Source: Siphlonurus alternatus (Eukaryota > Arthropoda > Insecta > Ephemeroptera > Siphlonuridae). Taken from it: a DNA stretch of 64,000 nucleotides. The position numbers were made by a program, and so were the translations under genes. Positions 11,894 through 22,551 of the stretch are shown in pieces (the first letter of the stretch is position 1; every line of letters starts with the position of its first letter). The stretch covers positions 38,527,950 through 38,591,949 of the forward strand of contig OX463781.1 in assembly GCA_949825025.1 (NCBI GenBank), read 5' to 3'. Below the pieces are notes generated by a model. It was not told the DNA's origin, did not search any database, and saw only the letters and a list, made by a program, of their open reading frames with translations.

Positions 11894-12643
11894 TATATTT
11901 GATATCTATGAATTTAGTGTAATTTCTTTTGCACTACACATGCAACATTGTCTAGAATGATAACATGGTTCTAATTTTTTTAAAAGTACGCTAAACATTA
12001 ATTGAATTAATCTTTTCTAATTAAAAACAAATAAAATCTCCTTGTACGTAATCTGGTGCACAGTAAATTTTTTACGTAGTTTCAATATTTTTAATGGTGC
12101 ATGATTTCCATGCATTGCTCAACTGAAGTTTAATGCACGCTACTCTTTAAGAAATTATGCATGCACTATATACTATACTATGCTAATATCTATAAATATA
12201 ATTTATTGGACTCCAAAGAGCGTACTGAAATCAGAGTTTAAAAATTTACTGTAATTTCTTCGACATTAAACCATAATATAACATATAAATCTTATCGAAA
12301 TAAAAGCAACAAAACAAAAAATATACAATAAAGTTTCGAGAAAAAGAACCTTTTGAAATCTTGGTAATTTTTCTCCTGGTACAGTTAAGGTAAAAAAGAG
12401 TGAGACCATTGGCGTACGTAAGGACGAAGTTGCCACCAAAAGTTCAATCGCCTTGCTATATTTATGGCAACGCTGTTTTACTGTGACCAAGAGTCGTAAG
12501 AGTTGACTGTGAGTCACCTGATCTCCATCAGTGTTGTCATATCATTCACTGAAGTGTGCTGATGATGTTCATTTCTACACTCATGCATTCCAAGTGTCCC
12601 AAATCATTTTTAACATAACTGTACATTGTGAATTGTTACTGAC

Positions 12644-12814
12644 CGTAGAGTCTGATGTTGCTCTCGACCTCTCCTAGTGAATTCTTGGCGATGCAGCGGT
12701 ACGATCCGGCGTCTGCACGAGTCAGGGTGCGGATGGTGAGCACCATGCGGACCTCGAACATCGACTTGCTGGTGCTCTGGACGTCGTACTTGTCGCTCGA
12801 GATCACCATCTCTC
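12644..12814 (-). CDS. DIP/lachesin-like Ig protein, exon for second half of Ig domain 3
   Basis: Exon of 171 bp, starting after a TTTGTTTCAG acceptor and ending before the donor GTCAGT (a less common +3 base). It enters with two bases completing a Gly codon and leaves with one base, phases that fit both neighbours. It encodes EMVISSDKYDVQ..., then the Ig F-strand signature RADAGSYRC with the domain's second cysteine, followed by IAKNSLGEVESNIRLY, the G strand and linker typical of the third Ig domain in DIP/lachesin proteins. High GC against AT-rich introns. Short ORFs overlapping it on either strand are shadows. The order and phases make membership in the same gene very secure even without transcript data. 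Confidence 0.93.
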
Positions 12815-12888
12815 CTGAAACAAAGCCGAGCCACTAAACAGCACTGCCACGTTGTCACGGTGCCTCGGTGATGGGGTACAGTGGAACT

Positions 12889-13123
12889 TAAGGTGGATTT
12901 ACATGGCAACAACGGCGATGCGACGCGATTTTGACGTAAAAAGCTGTGAAATCCTATGCGGCGAGCGAATTTGCCTGCAGGTTGCGGCAGCAAATATCGA
13001 GTTAATGATCGATATATCTTTTTGTTAATCATCAAATATGCATAACTGCTAATGGATGTCACAGCAAGTGCGCATTATTCGTTTCGCGTCGCAGGCTGGA
13101 AATCACCATGTGAATCCGCCTTT
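12889..13123 (+). repeat. GGCGGATT-family MITE, full copy
   Basis: Ends TTAAGGTGGATTTACATGGC and (reverse complement) TAAAGGCGGATTCACATGGT; interior landmarks GCGATGCGACGCGATTTT, GCTGTGAAATCCTATGCGGC and GATGTCACAGCAAGTGCGCA. The same landmarks recur at 13124, 17902, 22333 and partly 26791. It begins 75 bp upstream (in gene orientation) of the exon at 12644-12814. Confidence 0.85.
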
Positions 13124-13327
13124 ATGGTGAATTTACTTGAGCGATTTCCAGCCTGTGACGTGAATAATGCGCACTTGCTGTAACATCCATTAGCGGCCAT
13201 ATTTGGTGATTAAAAAAGAAAAAAAAAGCATCATATCCCGTGAATTCACTAGCAGCATAAGATTTCACAGCTTTTACGTCAAAAAAGCGCCTAATCACCG
13301 TTGTCTCCCATGAAAATCCACTATTAT
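13124..13327 (-). repeat. GGCGGATT-family MITE, inverted copy abutting the previous one
   Basis: Carries the same landmarks in reverse (AATGCGCACTTGCTGTAACA, GATTTCACAGCTTTTACGTC) and ends at about 13327. It directly abuts the previous copy, forming a 440 bp imperfect palindrome. Confidence 0.8.
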
Positions 13328-13339
13328 ACTGCATTTCAT

Positions 13340-13426
13340 ATTTAACTTGGTTTTCGTCGTGTTTGTAACGTCTTCAGTCATTAGGAGACAGTTTGTAACG
13401 AAGAATTACAACTGGCCAAAAATCAC
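13340..13426 (-). repeat. Fragment related to the 10454-10610 element
   Basis: ATTTAACTTGGTTTTCGTCG and GTTTGTAACGTCTTCAGTCA match the inverted sequence of the 10454-10610 element, but the second end is missing. Confidence 0.55.
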
Positions 13427-14529
13427 CTCAGAATTTCCGACGAAAAATAAATTGGATATGAACCTCAGAACAGTATATTTCATGTTATAACTCAGACACG
13501 AAATACGAAGGTTTTTTGACATGTCTGTCAATTGTGAGTATAATAAAACTAACGTATTTCTCCTGTATTTTATCTTTCTGATTTTTCCACATACGTTCTA
13601 CACGAAAAATAAAAAGAAAGCCGATGAAGTGTATAATATTTAATATTATATAATTGTTAGTAATTAGTCTCATTGTAAATAACAAATAATTAATTATAAC
13701 ATATAATTGCTTAATAAAATAATAACGTCTTTAAAGAAAGTTAAAAGCGAGGAAATGTTCATAAATGTTCATAATATATGAATTAATTAGCATGTGATGA
13801 GTATGCTGCATTTTTTATTTTTATTTTTATTTTTTTCAAAATTTTATTTTTGAAATATTAAAGAGGGAAGTCTTATGTAGCAAGAATACTAATCTAATGG
13901 ATAAGCTGCAACTTAACTGACTGGTGAGACATAGCTGAACATAGCGTCTTCCCCTAGCATATTTGACCAAATAATTTCACTTTATAAAAGTTGTGTATAG
14001 TTTATTTAAAATCTTATAATAATAAAATTGTAGGATAAAAATCAATATTTAAGTTTAACTGGTAAATTCAAATATTTTATCAAACATTCATTTTTAGAGT
14101 TATATTTATTTTCATTTATTTATTTTATTTAGGTTCATTTTCTTGTGGTCTGAATACATAGCTATACGTAGATACTGAAATACATGCAAGCGTAAGCTAC
14201 ATCCCTACATAATATTTCTATAATTCTAAAAATAAAATAACAAACTATTGTTTCCAATTCTTCAATATATTATAATATTATTATACATTAACTATATATG
14301 CTAATTTCAAGCCACTTTATTACTAAAAGCAAGTTATATAAATTTAAATTGAATTGTCAATTTATTTTGACCATTTTAAATTTAAAAAAAAAGAAACAAT
14401 AAACTATTATACAACAAAAATAAAGGGAATTAAAAAAAAATAACATTGAAATTATTTTCGTGTTACAAAATCAATTAGTTGATTTCTCATATGAAGTATC
14501 CAAGCGTTAAATTGTCTCACACAGAAGGG

Positions 14530-14611
14530 GTGGCGCCTAGCGGACGTGTCAGGCGCCACAAGCCTTGGGGAGAGAGGATGTCATTTAGCCTTTGCGTGTC
14601 CGGCCACGCAA
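14530..14611. repeat. Two GC-rich perfect-stem hairpins
   Basis: GTGGCGCCT (14530-14538) pairs with AGGCGCCAC (14551-14559), and TTGCGTG (14592-14598) pairs with CACGCAA (14605-14611). They stand in an otherwise AT-rich intron; the role is unknown. Confidence 0.5.
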
Positions 14612-14742
14612 GACAAATAGTGTTTGAGCCAACGAGGGAATCCGCAACTGATTTACTTGAATAAACCTGTTACATGATATCGTTCATTTAAGGATGAATC
14701 TGATTGAGATCTCGAAATTAGACCGCTTGATTTTAATTGAAA

Positions 14743-15149
14743 ATTGCATGGGATTTCAAGTTTGCCAATCAATGGAGTATAGACCTTAATTTTTTTAATT
14801 GCAGAAATAAATAAATAAGTAATAAATAAAAATGGATAGAGGGTGCAAAGTTATGATACCCTGATTTTTTCAGATTTTTACAGAGCCTAGAAGTATTTTT
14901 AAAAAATTAAATTGAAATTTCTTTTTGTGACGTCACGAGGCGCCTCTCTTTAAAAAAAAAAAGGATAGGACTTGCCGCCGCGTGACGTCACATCAAGGAC
15001 TTTCAATAGTATTTTTAAAAATAATTCCAAGGCTTTAAAAAATCTGAAAAAAATCAGGATAACATAATTTTGCAGCCTCTATCCATTTCTGCAATACAAA
15101 AAATAAGGTCAATACTCCATTGCATGGGATTTCAAGTTTGCCAATCAAT
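14743..15149. mobile_element. Palindromic element flanked by perfect 31 bp direct repeats
   Basis: The core 14774-15118 has inverted ends GGAGTATAGACCTTAATTTT and GGAGTATTGACCTTATTTTT (read inward), subterminal TTGCAGAAAT and GGATAGAGGGTGCAAAGTTA motifs on both sides, and a loop with TGACGTCA at 14928-14935 and 14983-14990. The flanks 14743-14773 and 15119-15149 are an identical direct repeat starting ATTGCATGGGATTTCAAG. It is related to the elements at 113 and 4131. Confidence 0.8.
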
Positions 15150-15157
15150 TGGTTGCA

Positions 15158-15428
15158 TAAGTTTTTGGAGTGAAATAATTTCCATCTTTTATTCACTTTC
15201 AACTTCTTGTCCTTTTTCCTCCATTTTCGCACTATTTTCGAGGAAAAAAGATTAGACTACGTCTTCTTTCTTCTTATTAAAACTTTAATTTTTGAAAAAT
15301 TGTATCTTTTTTTTATCCCCACTTTCAGTGAGGATGAAAATAAGAATAATTTTTCAGGTAAAAAGACGTAATAAAATTAGATTCAGATGTATAAAAGATG
15401 AGTTGAAAACGTTAACTTTCAACTAAGG
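15158..15428 (-). repeat. R300 element, copy 2
   Basis: Inverted copy with the family landmarks (CATCTTTTATTCACTTTC, TCCCCACTTTCAGTGAGGAT, AAAAGATGAGTTGAAAACG). The Cs of the GGGTT-type end are eroded. It begins 9 bp after the right direct repeat of the preceding element. Confidence 0.7.
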
Positions 15429-16980
15429 GGATTTGTCTGACCAGTTTCGTGAGGAACATGATGGAAGGAAACTGAAAAAAATCATGTGAAAATATAAGTT
15501 GTGATTTTAGATTTTAGTTTCATAATATTCTCGAAATTTTAAAATTTATTCCCTTGTGATGAAATTTCTGATTTTTTCAACTTTCTTGTTACTAAAATTA
15601 AGCAGTATTATTAAAATAATTTTTATTTAATATCCAATTATATTAAATTAATTTTTCCAATTTCCATGGAAACCTCCCTTTCTATGTACTTACATAAATA
15701 AGTTTCTGATTAATTAATGTACTTAAAATTTATTTAATTAATGAATATTACGATTGACTTATGAAATTTCTACGTAGATAATTTTCATAATTTTTGTTAT
15801 AAACAAGAAATTGAAATTTCAACTTTAGGATTAAAAGTTGTGTTTTCCCGTATTTCGTCATTAAGAAAAATGTCACTCGTGTTGATCTAATTTGCCGCGC
15901 GACTGCTATGTGAATTTTGATAGATGGCTGGATGAGAAGAGACCCCTTCAACCACCGCATGAGGGTCGAGAGAAATACACCTCAGGAAACTCAAGAGCAA
16001 GGAAAACGTGATCGTTCTAAAATCTAAATCCATTACAGCAAGTAGACTTTACTTAGTTAACCATTAAATTATACTTTTTAATTTAAATTCATGTCTGTGG
16101 TTTTTTACTGTTATAAATAATAGAAAATGTCAATTTTTGCTGGATATAAAATAGTTTAATTTTTTATTACTAAATGGAACCATCAGAAAAGTAATTTTAT
16201 ATGGACATAATGTATATTATATTTATTATTTGATAACAAATTTCAAAACTTCACGAGATCAAGTTATCTACAGAACAATAAGAGGTAATGCAACGGATTA
16301 GAACCAAGGGATATATAAGTTCAGCCAATCAGAGTGCGTAATTGCTGTGACGTCACTGTGACGTGAAACGTAACTATTGGATAGAGCCTCTTATTGACGT
16401 TCTGATTGGATAAAAAAATAAAGCAATTTACGCACCAAATTTGAATATCTATCCATTGTCAAAACATAGTAATTATAGCGCCATTGTTGCGCATGAATCG
16501 CAGTGGCGCTACCATCGCCAGACTTATGAAGCTCTAGAATTTATGGTCAAATTTTTTTTCCAAATGACACTGTAATCTGTAATCTCTGATGATTGAATAC
16601 ATAAATATTTCATTTTAACACAAATTTTATCATGCAGTTTCATGCAAGTGTATACAACAATATATTACTTAAATGAACATTTATTATCATTAGCTACTCT
16701 ATTGATTTTCTATTAAACTTATGAAAAATTTACCTGTCGTATTATGCTTGCTGGCTGTTATGAAAAAGTGAGAAAGGAAGAAAAAAGAGAAAAAATGTGA
16801 TAAAATATATTATGACTTATGACTGTGCTTTAGGATTGAGACATGGGTTACATGAATGCGAAATTTGCAGTAAATATCAGGCATAATATCAGTATCATAC
16901 TGTTTAAATATAATACTGACAATATGCATGAACGTGTGTATACATGCGGCAATAAAAGTGAAAGATGAAAGATTTCTTAC

Positions 16981-17100
16981 CAGTATCTCGGACCCAATAA
17001 TTGATGGAGCGCGGGGAAGCCTCCACATAGCATTCAAGTGTGACGTCAGTGCCTAGAGGGGCACCCACCAGCTGATTTGGAACCTGGATCACCGGGTGGA
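16981..17100 (-). CDS. DIP/lachesin-like Ig protein, exon for first half of Ig domain 3
   Basis: A 120 bp exon with acceptor CTGTCCACAG and donor GTAAGA. Two leading bases complete a Phe codon split with the exon at 21679; one trailing base starts the Gly codon finished at 12814. It encodes HPVIQVPNQLVGAPLGTDVT then LECYVEASPRSINYWVRDT: the Ig2-Ig3 linker, the B-strand cysteine (assembled residue 193) and the C-strand Trp (205). The PNQLVGAPLG.DVTLEC.VEA pattern is a strong hallmark of the third Ig domain in insect DIP/lachesin proteins. An unusual local feature is a TGACGTCA octamer inside the exon (17041-17048) with two more just upstream of the acceptor. Confidence 0.94.
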
Positions 17101-17862
17101 CTGTGGACAGAATTGTCACGTAATCAGTATGACGTCATATACCACGTGGTAAGTGTGACGTCAGCAGGCTCGGACTGGCCATAAAGCTAGGTCAGGGATC
17201 CTTGACTAGCCACTCTGATTTTTAACACAGAGGATATACAAAAAGTAGCATTTAGGCCCCCTTCCTGATGGCTCCTTCTGCTTGTAATGTCTATATGGCC
17301 CTGACTGGCCCTAGGTTATCATTCCGAGCCTATACATCAGTACCGATGCGTATTTTATGTTGCGTAGCTCTTTTAATTTATACTCTTCTCGATCGCTCTC
17401 TTATTTGTCTCCAATATATATGGCCACTATACAGAATGGCGAATACGATGGATTGTTTTGTCCGGCATTTTGCAGGACATGAAATGGGATATGGTGTAGA
17501 GGACAAAATATTTTTGCTTTGGGACACAACTCAAGACTTGCTCATCTGCTGCCATCTATTGGTGCAGTCACTATAAAAGCGACTATATAAGGTGATCATA
17601 CAGTAAGGAGACAACTTTGGTTTGTAGATAGGTCAGTTTGCAATGTCAGCTTTGAGATTAAAAAACATCGCACGAAAAGCATAATTGGATCTCCAAGGCT
17701 ATCCAGTGTTTCTGTAGAATCTCATTTATAGTCATTAATATTCTATAAACGTAGCATGCAATAGCGTAATCAATAGAATTATGTCTATTGATTACAGCCT
17801 TTACATCTGTGTAAAAGGCGTCTAATCACCTTGAATTCTTACTGACGTATTGACGTATCCCT

Positions 17863-18351
17863 ATTATAGTTGAAAAATTACGTCTTCATCCTGTACCCGT
17901 CTAAAGGCGGATTCAGATGTCGACAACGTCGATGCGACGCGATTTTGTCGTCAAACAAGCTGTGAAATCCTATGCGGCGAGCGAATTTGCCAGGTTGCGG
18001 CAGCAAAATCACGTTAATTGCGATGCTCTTCTTTTTAATCACCAAATTTGTCCGCCAATGGATGTCACAGCAAATGCGCATTATTCGCGTCGCATGATAA
18101 AAATCGCTATATGAATGAATTCCTTTAACCTAATTATATTTTTTTCTAAAACGCATCTAATTTTCTCTTCGCGCAAAGTGAGGATGAAATGGAGACAATA
18201 TTTTTAACATTTCATACTGAAGAAGAGGAAAGAAGACATAATCTTGTATTTTTCTCTCTTTTATTCTCTAAAATGGTACAAAATAAGAGGACAAAAAATG
18301 AGAGGAGAGTATAGTGTAGCGAATAAAATATGAAACTTATTTTAACTCGGT
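17863..18351 (+). repeat. R300 element, copy 3, interrupted by a nested MITE
   Basis: The left part (TAGTTGAAAAATTACGTCTTC to CCGTCTAAA) stops at 17904; the right part resumes after 18124 with CCTAATTATATTTTTTTCTA and CAAAGTGAGGATGAAATGGA, ending TTTTAACTCGG. Rejoined, the two parts follow the family landmarks in order, so the intervening sequence is an insertion. Confidence 0.82.
17902..18124 (+). mobile_element. GGCGGATT-family MITE nested in R300
   Basis: Ends TAAAGGCGGATTCAGATGTC and a degenerate TGAATTCCTTTA on the right. Interior shares GATGCGACGCGATTTTGTCG and AAGCTGTGAAATCCTATGCG with the copies at 12889 and 22333. The insertion point in the host repeat is at TAAA/TTAA. Confidence 0.85.
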
Positions 18352-18653
18352 ATATTATTTTCTGGCATTTTGCTTTTAAATAGTTTGTGATAAAATGTAT
18401 GAAAAGTTAAAACAAAAATTAAAAAAGTAACAAATATATTCACCTCGTTAAAATATTCACAGAGGAAAATATTTTATGTTTCTATGTTACTTTCACTACA
18501 GTAATAATTAATTTTTTGCTAGACTAATGACAAGTATACTCATTTTCCTAGAAAATCGGCTGGGAAAATAATTTTTAGTACAAACATGAGTGACATGACA
18601 AAAGAGAGAGCTTAAAAAAGTAATGAAATAGAGAAAAATTTTTGCCTAGCATG

Positions 18654-18896
18654 TACAGAATTACAATCAAATTTACGTGATATTCCCTCAGAAAAAATAC
18701 GGAAGTGTAAGGTGTAAGGTTTGTGATCTTTATACTTTTTTTATACTTTTTTTATACTTTTTTAATTCAGCGTTGCAATTTTACACATAGGTCAGTACAT
18801 CTACTGCTTAACACTTCTTCAAAGTACAAAGAGAATACTCACAATTTTCACACTTTCGGCTACTTCCGGAGGGAATACAAAATTAATTGTACTGTA
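18654..18896. repeat. TTCCGG palindromic element
   Basis: Ends TACAGAATTACAATCAAATT and (reverse complement of the right end) TACAGTACAATTAATTTTG, each followed by ATTCCCTC and a CGGAAGT motif. The full right motif is GGCTACTTCCGGAGGGAATA. Related copies lie at 24535 (partial) and 41372. Confidence 0.7.
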
Positions 18897-21159
18897 TTTG
18901 TTATACTTTTAAATATAATTAAAATCACACTACAGCGAAGTTACTAAAAACAAGTGAAAACTAACTTTCTTCTTTTTTGTATTGTATGTGTGTGTGTGTG
19001 TGTGTAATAAGCTGACAATAATATTTTCCTGGAAAAAGTTAATATTTGTTTTGTCACATTTTTCCTATACTTTTGATATGTCAGTCAATTTCCATGATAG
19101 ATTTTATAAAGTAAAAGTTACGTGAAAGAAAAAAATTATGGTGGGCCATTTTGGTCAGAGAAAGAATAACATCCGTAATCAAATGCAATTAAGAAACCGC
19201 AAGAGTTAATAATTTTTTCCTTTGTGAATGTGATTACTTTCTACTATAATATCTATCTGGTTTCTTATTCTCACAAGTTTTAACCCACATACATAGTACT
19301 ATAATACAGTAAAGATTGATAAAAATTATATTGTGTTCATTGTTTATGTATGTTATTTATTGTATTTTGTCCCACCGATTGGATCTAGTCTAACTAACGG
19401 GGCAGAACGTAGTGGCGAAATGCCTTAAAATATTTAGGTAGGAATGAATATCTAAACTTTTCTTTTTAATTTTACTGTTGAGAAATAATTTTCGAACACC
19501 AAGCATGCAATTATTGTCTTTTATTTTAACACTGCATACTATTTATTTTAATAATATAAGGAAATCAATAACAGAGGCTTCAAATCAGCTGATTTTGCTG
19601 TGTTCCCACCGTCCTATCCAAACCTATGTAAAAAAAAAAAAAAAATCAAACTTGCTTTTTTGGCATTGAAGAAATAGAGAAAAATAAGTTTTTAATTAAT
19701 TATCAGAAGACCCCTAAATAGAGAAGGGGGTAGGAGATGGTTTGAAATTCATATATATCTAATAGTTACAGAGAAAAAAAATCAAATTTTCTTACATGGA
19801 GGCTTATGGAGAAAATTTTCCCGTCGGGGAACATTTAAAACCTCCAGTTGTATTGCTTTTTCCTATTTTAAAATTAATTATAAATATCAAAAAGCTTACT
19901 ACACAAATTCATTTTTTTCCCCTTTTTAAAATCTTGGTCACAATGTGGTTTATTATTTGATAGAGTGATTGATAAGTTATGACTCTACCAGGGATGCTGT
20001 GACAGAATGGACCAGTCTGATCATCAGTTAATTAGCTGAAACAATCAATCTTAGTGAAGTGATTTGAAATATACTTGGTAGCACGCCGGTCGGTGGAATA
20101 TGTGACAAAAAAGGGTAGAAATATCGATGACACTACACGATGATTAATGATAGCAGCAGACAACATCCCGCACTATGATGACTAGATTATTCTTCGTAGT
20201 AATTTATTATTTTTTGTATAATGCAATCGAATTTTTAATATTTATATATTTATGTGTTAATTTATTGATCTATGCTTGTTCAATTGTGTAAAAAAAATAG
20301 AACTACAGCTGTATTGGAATTGTTATGTTACATATAATTGTAATTATCTTAAAAGCATTAGTAATTTGTTAACAATTTATTTTTTTATTTAGTATACTGA
20401 ATGCTGCAAAAAAATGTAGTTTCCGTTTAAGTATTAATTTTCCCTTCTCATTATTTGATGTTAGTTTAATTTTTATTGCAAAAAATATGTAGGATTGTAC
20501 TGTATATGTTATATCACATTTTTTATTGAATTTATCTTGTATGAACTCTTTTTAAGTTATTATGGACTACATATAATATGTATAAATATATACTATGATG
20601 ATAAACTACAATTAATATATCATCTGTGTATTATGTCACCGTATATAACATCTAAATATTTCTTAAACAGAAGCATATTAATTATAATTACGAATATAAA
20701 TCATAAATTATAATGCTCTATAAATTTATAGAACATAGGACAATGTATCTATTAATTTATCACCTAGCTATCGTTATAATTGTTGAACTGCAAATTTACA
20801 ATTTTAGTGGAAATCAGAACCGATAATTGCGCAATCTAAATTTTGTTTTGTACTCCATCGTCAAAATCTTTACAAAGAAATGAAAGTAACTGAACGGTTT
20901 CATTTTGTTTTTTAATGTTAATTTGACATTGGAAAAGAAAAAAAAAAATTATACAAACTAAATGATCATAAACACACAATAAAAAATAATCGCTAGCTAT
21001 AATATTACTATTTATGAACCTTATGTTCCATGTACAGAAGGTTCATCAATAATAATAGATTATTTCTAATTGTGTATTTATGAACAGAAGTAAAGTAATA
21101 CTGAGACTGTACTATAATTAATAATTACGATATCAGTAGACCACTTTCTTGTGAATTTT

Positions 21160-21330
21160 GTGAATTATCTTACACCCTTAAAATTGGGCTGCAAAGCGTT
21201 GTGACGTCATATTCATACAAATATTTAACACTTAAGCGTAATGAATAACGTTTCATGACTATGACGTCACAATGCCTTTCCTCTCAATTTTGAGGGTATT
21301 ATAGGCTACAAAAATATCTTAAAAAATTGA
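21160..21330. repeat. Palindromic element with two TGACGTCA sites
   Basis: CTTAAAATTGGGCTGCAAAG pairs imperfectly with CCTTTCCTCTCAATTTTGAG; TGACGTCA at 21202-21209 and 21262-21269. Same family as 6350, with the same order of motifs (AAATATTTAACAC, ATGACTATGACGTCA). Confidence 0.65.
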
Positions 21331-21349
21331 CAATTCATAACTCGAGGCC

Positions 21350-21622
21350 CGATTTGAAAAAAATTCATCCTTCATTCGCTCTCCGATCGTCTATGTAACC
21401 TCCTATTTTGCGCCATTTTAGAAGAAAAAAATTAGGGAAAAAAAAATATTACGTCTTTCTTCCTCTTCTTTCTTGAGCATAAAATACGCATATTAAAAAT
21501 ATTGTCTTCATTTTATCCTAACTTTGAGTGAAGAGGAAAAAAAAAGTGTTTTAGAGGTAAAAAGATTATATGTATATAGACGCGTAAAGGATGAGTTGAA
21601 GACGTGATTTTTCAACTAGGAG
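21350..21622 (-). repeat. R300 element, copy 4
   Basis: Inverted copy with CATCCTTCATTCGCTCTCC, TTTTGCGCCATTTTAGAAG, GTCTTCATTTTATCCTAACT and GATGAGTTGAAGACGTGATT. It ends 57 bp from the downstream end of the exon at 21679-21807. Confidence 0.78.
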
Positions 21623-21678
21623 GTCTTCTATCTAAATATTACATTAAGAAAATTCATGCCGTGTTTTGGTATACTCAC

Positions 21679-21807
21679 AGTGTACGTTAACCATGATGCG
21701 CTTGCTGACGGAGGGCGGGATTCCGTTGCTGGCGATGCACAGATAAGCTCCCATCTCTGAGCGAGTCACCTTGGCCAACTTCAGCAGCTCACCCTGGTAG
21801 GTGGACA
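21679..21807 (-). CDS. DIP/lachesin-like Ig protein, exon for second half of Ig domain 2
   Basis: A 129 bp exon with acceptor CGTGTTTCAG and donor GTGAGT. Two leading bases complete a Val codon with the single trailing base of the exon at 40896; one base is passed on. It encodes STYQGELLKLAKVTRSEMGA then YLCIASNGIPPSVSKRIMVN: the E-F-G strands of the second Ig domain, with the signature ..L.L..V.R..MGAYLCIASNGIPPSVSKRI that is nearly invariant in insect DIP/lachesin proteins. The Cys is assembled residue 150 and pairs with Cys95. It is the most diagnostic piece of the gene. The ORF extends into the intron on both sides only by chance. Confidence 0.95.
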
Positions 21808-22332
21808 CTGAAACACGACATGTGGAGTTACTGACACGTGTCACTTCAGAAATCCTCGCGGACGATAAGGAGCAATGTCAGTGGTTATATGAAAAACAGA
21901 CTTATATAGTATAGCCCATTACTAGATGGAATTTTCAATTAGACCCAAATCAGGGTTTTTTTTTTTTAGATATTTAGTATTTAAGATAAGCATTTTTTTT
22001 TTAATGTGGACAGCTGTGGCTTTTAATCAAATAAGTATCTTCTTCACATGGAAAAATTAATTACTCAAAATCTAGACTGATTTGTCGTTGTTTTTTCATT
22101 AAAAAATTTTTTTTAACATTTTTTAAAATTATTTTGTACTTTATTTTATACATTTAAAATATTTTCAGTTTATAATCACAAAATATTGAGCAATTACCGC
22201 CGCGGTGACATCAATCCATAAAGGATTAATTAAAGAAAACAATTCAGAATACGTATGTAATTAGATCAAATTGATAAAATTTTTTTTTTTTTTTTCAAAA
22301 ATGTTGTAGTTTATCATCTATTTTTAAATGTG

Positions 22333-22551
22333 TAAAGGCGGATTCAGATGGCGACAACGGCGATGCGACGCGATTTTGTCACACAAGCTGTGAAATCCTA
22401 TGCAGCAAGGGAATTCGCCAGGTTGCAGCAGCGATATCGCGTTAATTGCGATGCTCTTTTTTAATCGCCAAATATGGCCGTCAATGGATGTAACAGCAAG
22501 TACGCATTATTCGTTTTGCATGATAAAAATCGCCATGTGAATCTGCCTTTA
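22333..22551 (+). mobile_element. GGCGGATT-family MITE, best-preserved copy
   Basis: Ends TAAAGGCGGATTCAGATGGC and, from the other side, TAAAGGCAGATTCACATGGC form clear inverted repeats of about 22 bp. The interior carries the family landmarks (GCGATGCGACGCGATTTTGT, GCTGTGAAATCCTATGCAGC, GTAACAGCAAGTACGCATTA). No coding capacity. Confidence 0.85.

Larger units (their letters stand above)
5820..12643 (-). other. Last intron of the DIP-like gene (6.8 kb)
   Basis: Runs from a GTCAGT donor (12643-12638) to the CAG acceptor at 5822-5820. It holds, from low to high coordinates, palindromic elements at 5851, 6088, 6350, 9005, 10245 and 10454, a 5'-truncated non-LTR retrotransposon in antisense orientation (7179-8260), a (TA)n tract (8814-8876) and an R300 copy (11617-11893). 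The remainder is AT-rich with nothing recognised. Confidence 0.8.
12815..16980 (-). other. Intron between Ig3 exons (4.2 kb)
   Basis: Donor GTAAGA at 16980-16975, acceptor at 12817-12815. It contains a tail-to-tail pair of GGCGGATT elements (12889-13327), a fragment related to 10454-10610, two GC-rich hairpins near 14530-14611, a palindromic element with 31 bp direct repeats (14743-15149), an R300 copy, and a CCAAT/TGACGTCA-containing stretch at 16310-16400. Nothing else recognised. Confidence 0.8.
17101..21678 (-). other. Intron between Ig2 and Ig3 exons (4.6 kb)
   Basis: Contains two TGACGTCA sites near the acceptor (17130 and 17156), a moderately GC-rich unique stretch at 17200-17600, an R300 copy interrupted by a GGCGGATT MITE (17863-18351), a TTCCGG element (18654-18896), a (TG)n run near 18987-19006, a TGACGTCA palindromic element (21160-21330) and another R300 copy. 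The 19000-21100 part is AT-rich with nothing recognised. Confidence 0.8.

Noticed and set aside
12610..13062. 150-codon minus-strand frame
   Set aside because: Spans the Ig3 exon in a wrong frame and a MITE; a shadow.
17268..17576. 102-codon frame as a gene
   Set aside because: No domain, no splice partner, amino-acid composition like translated intron; probably chance in GC-richer intron sequence.
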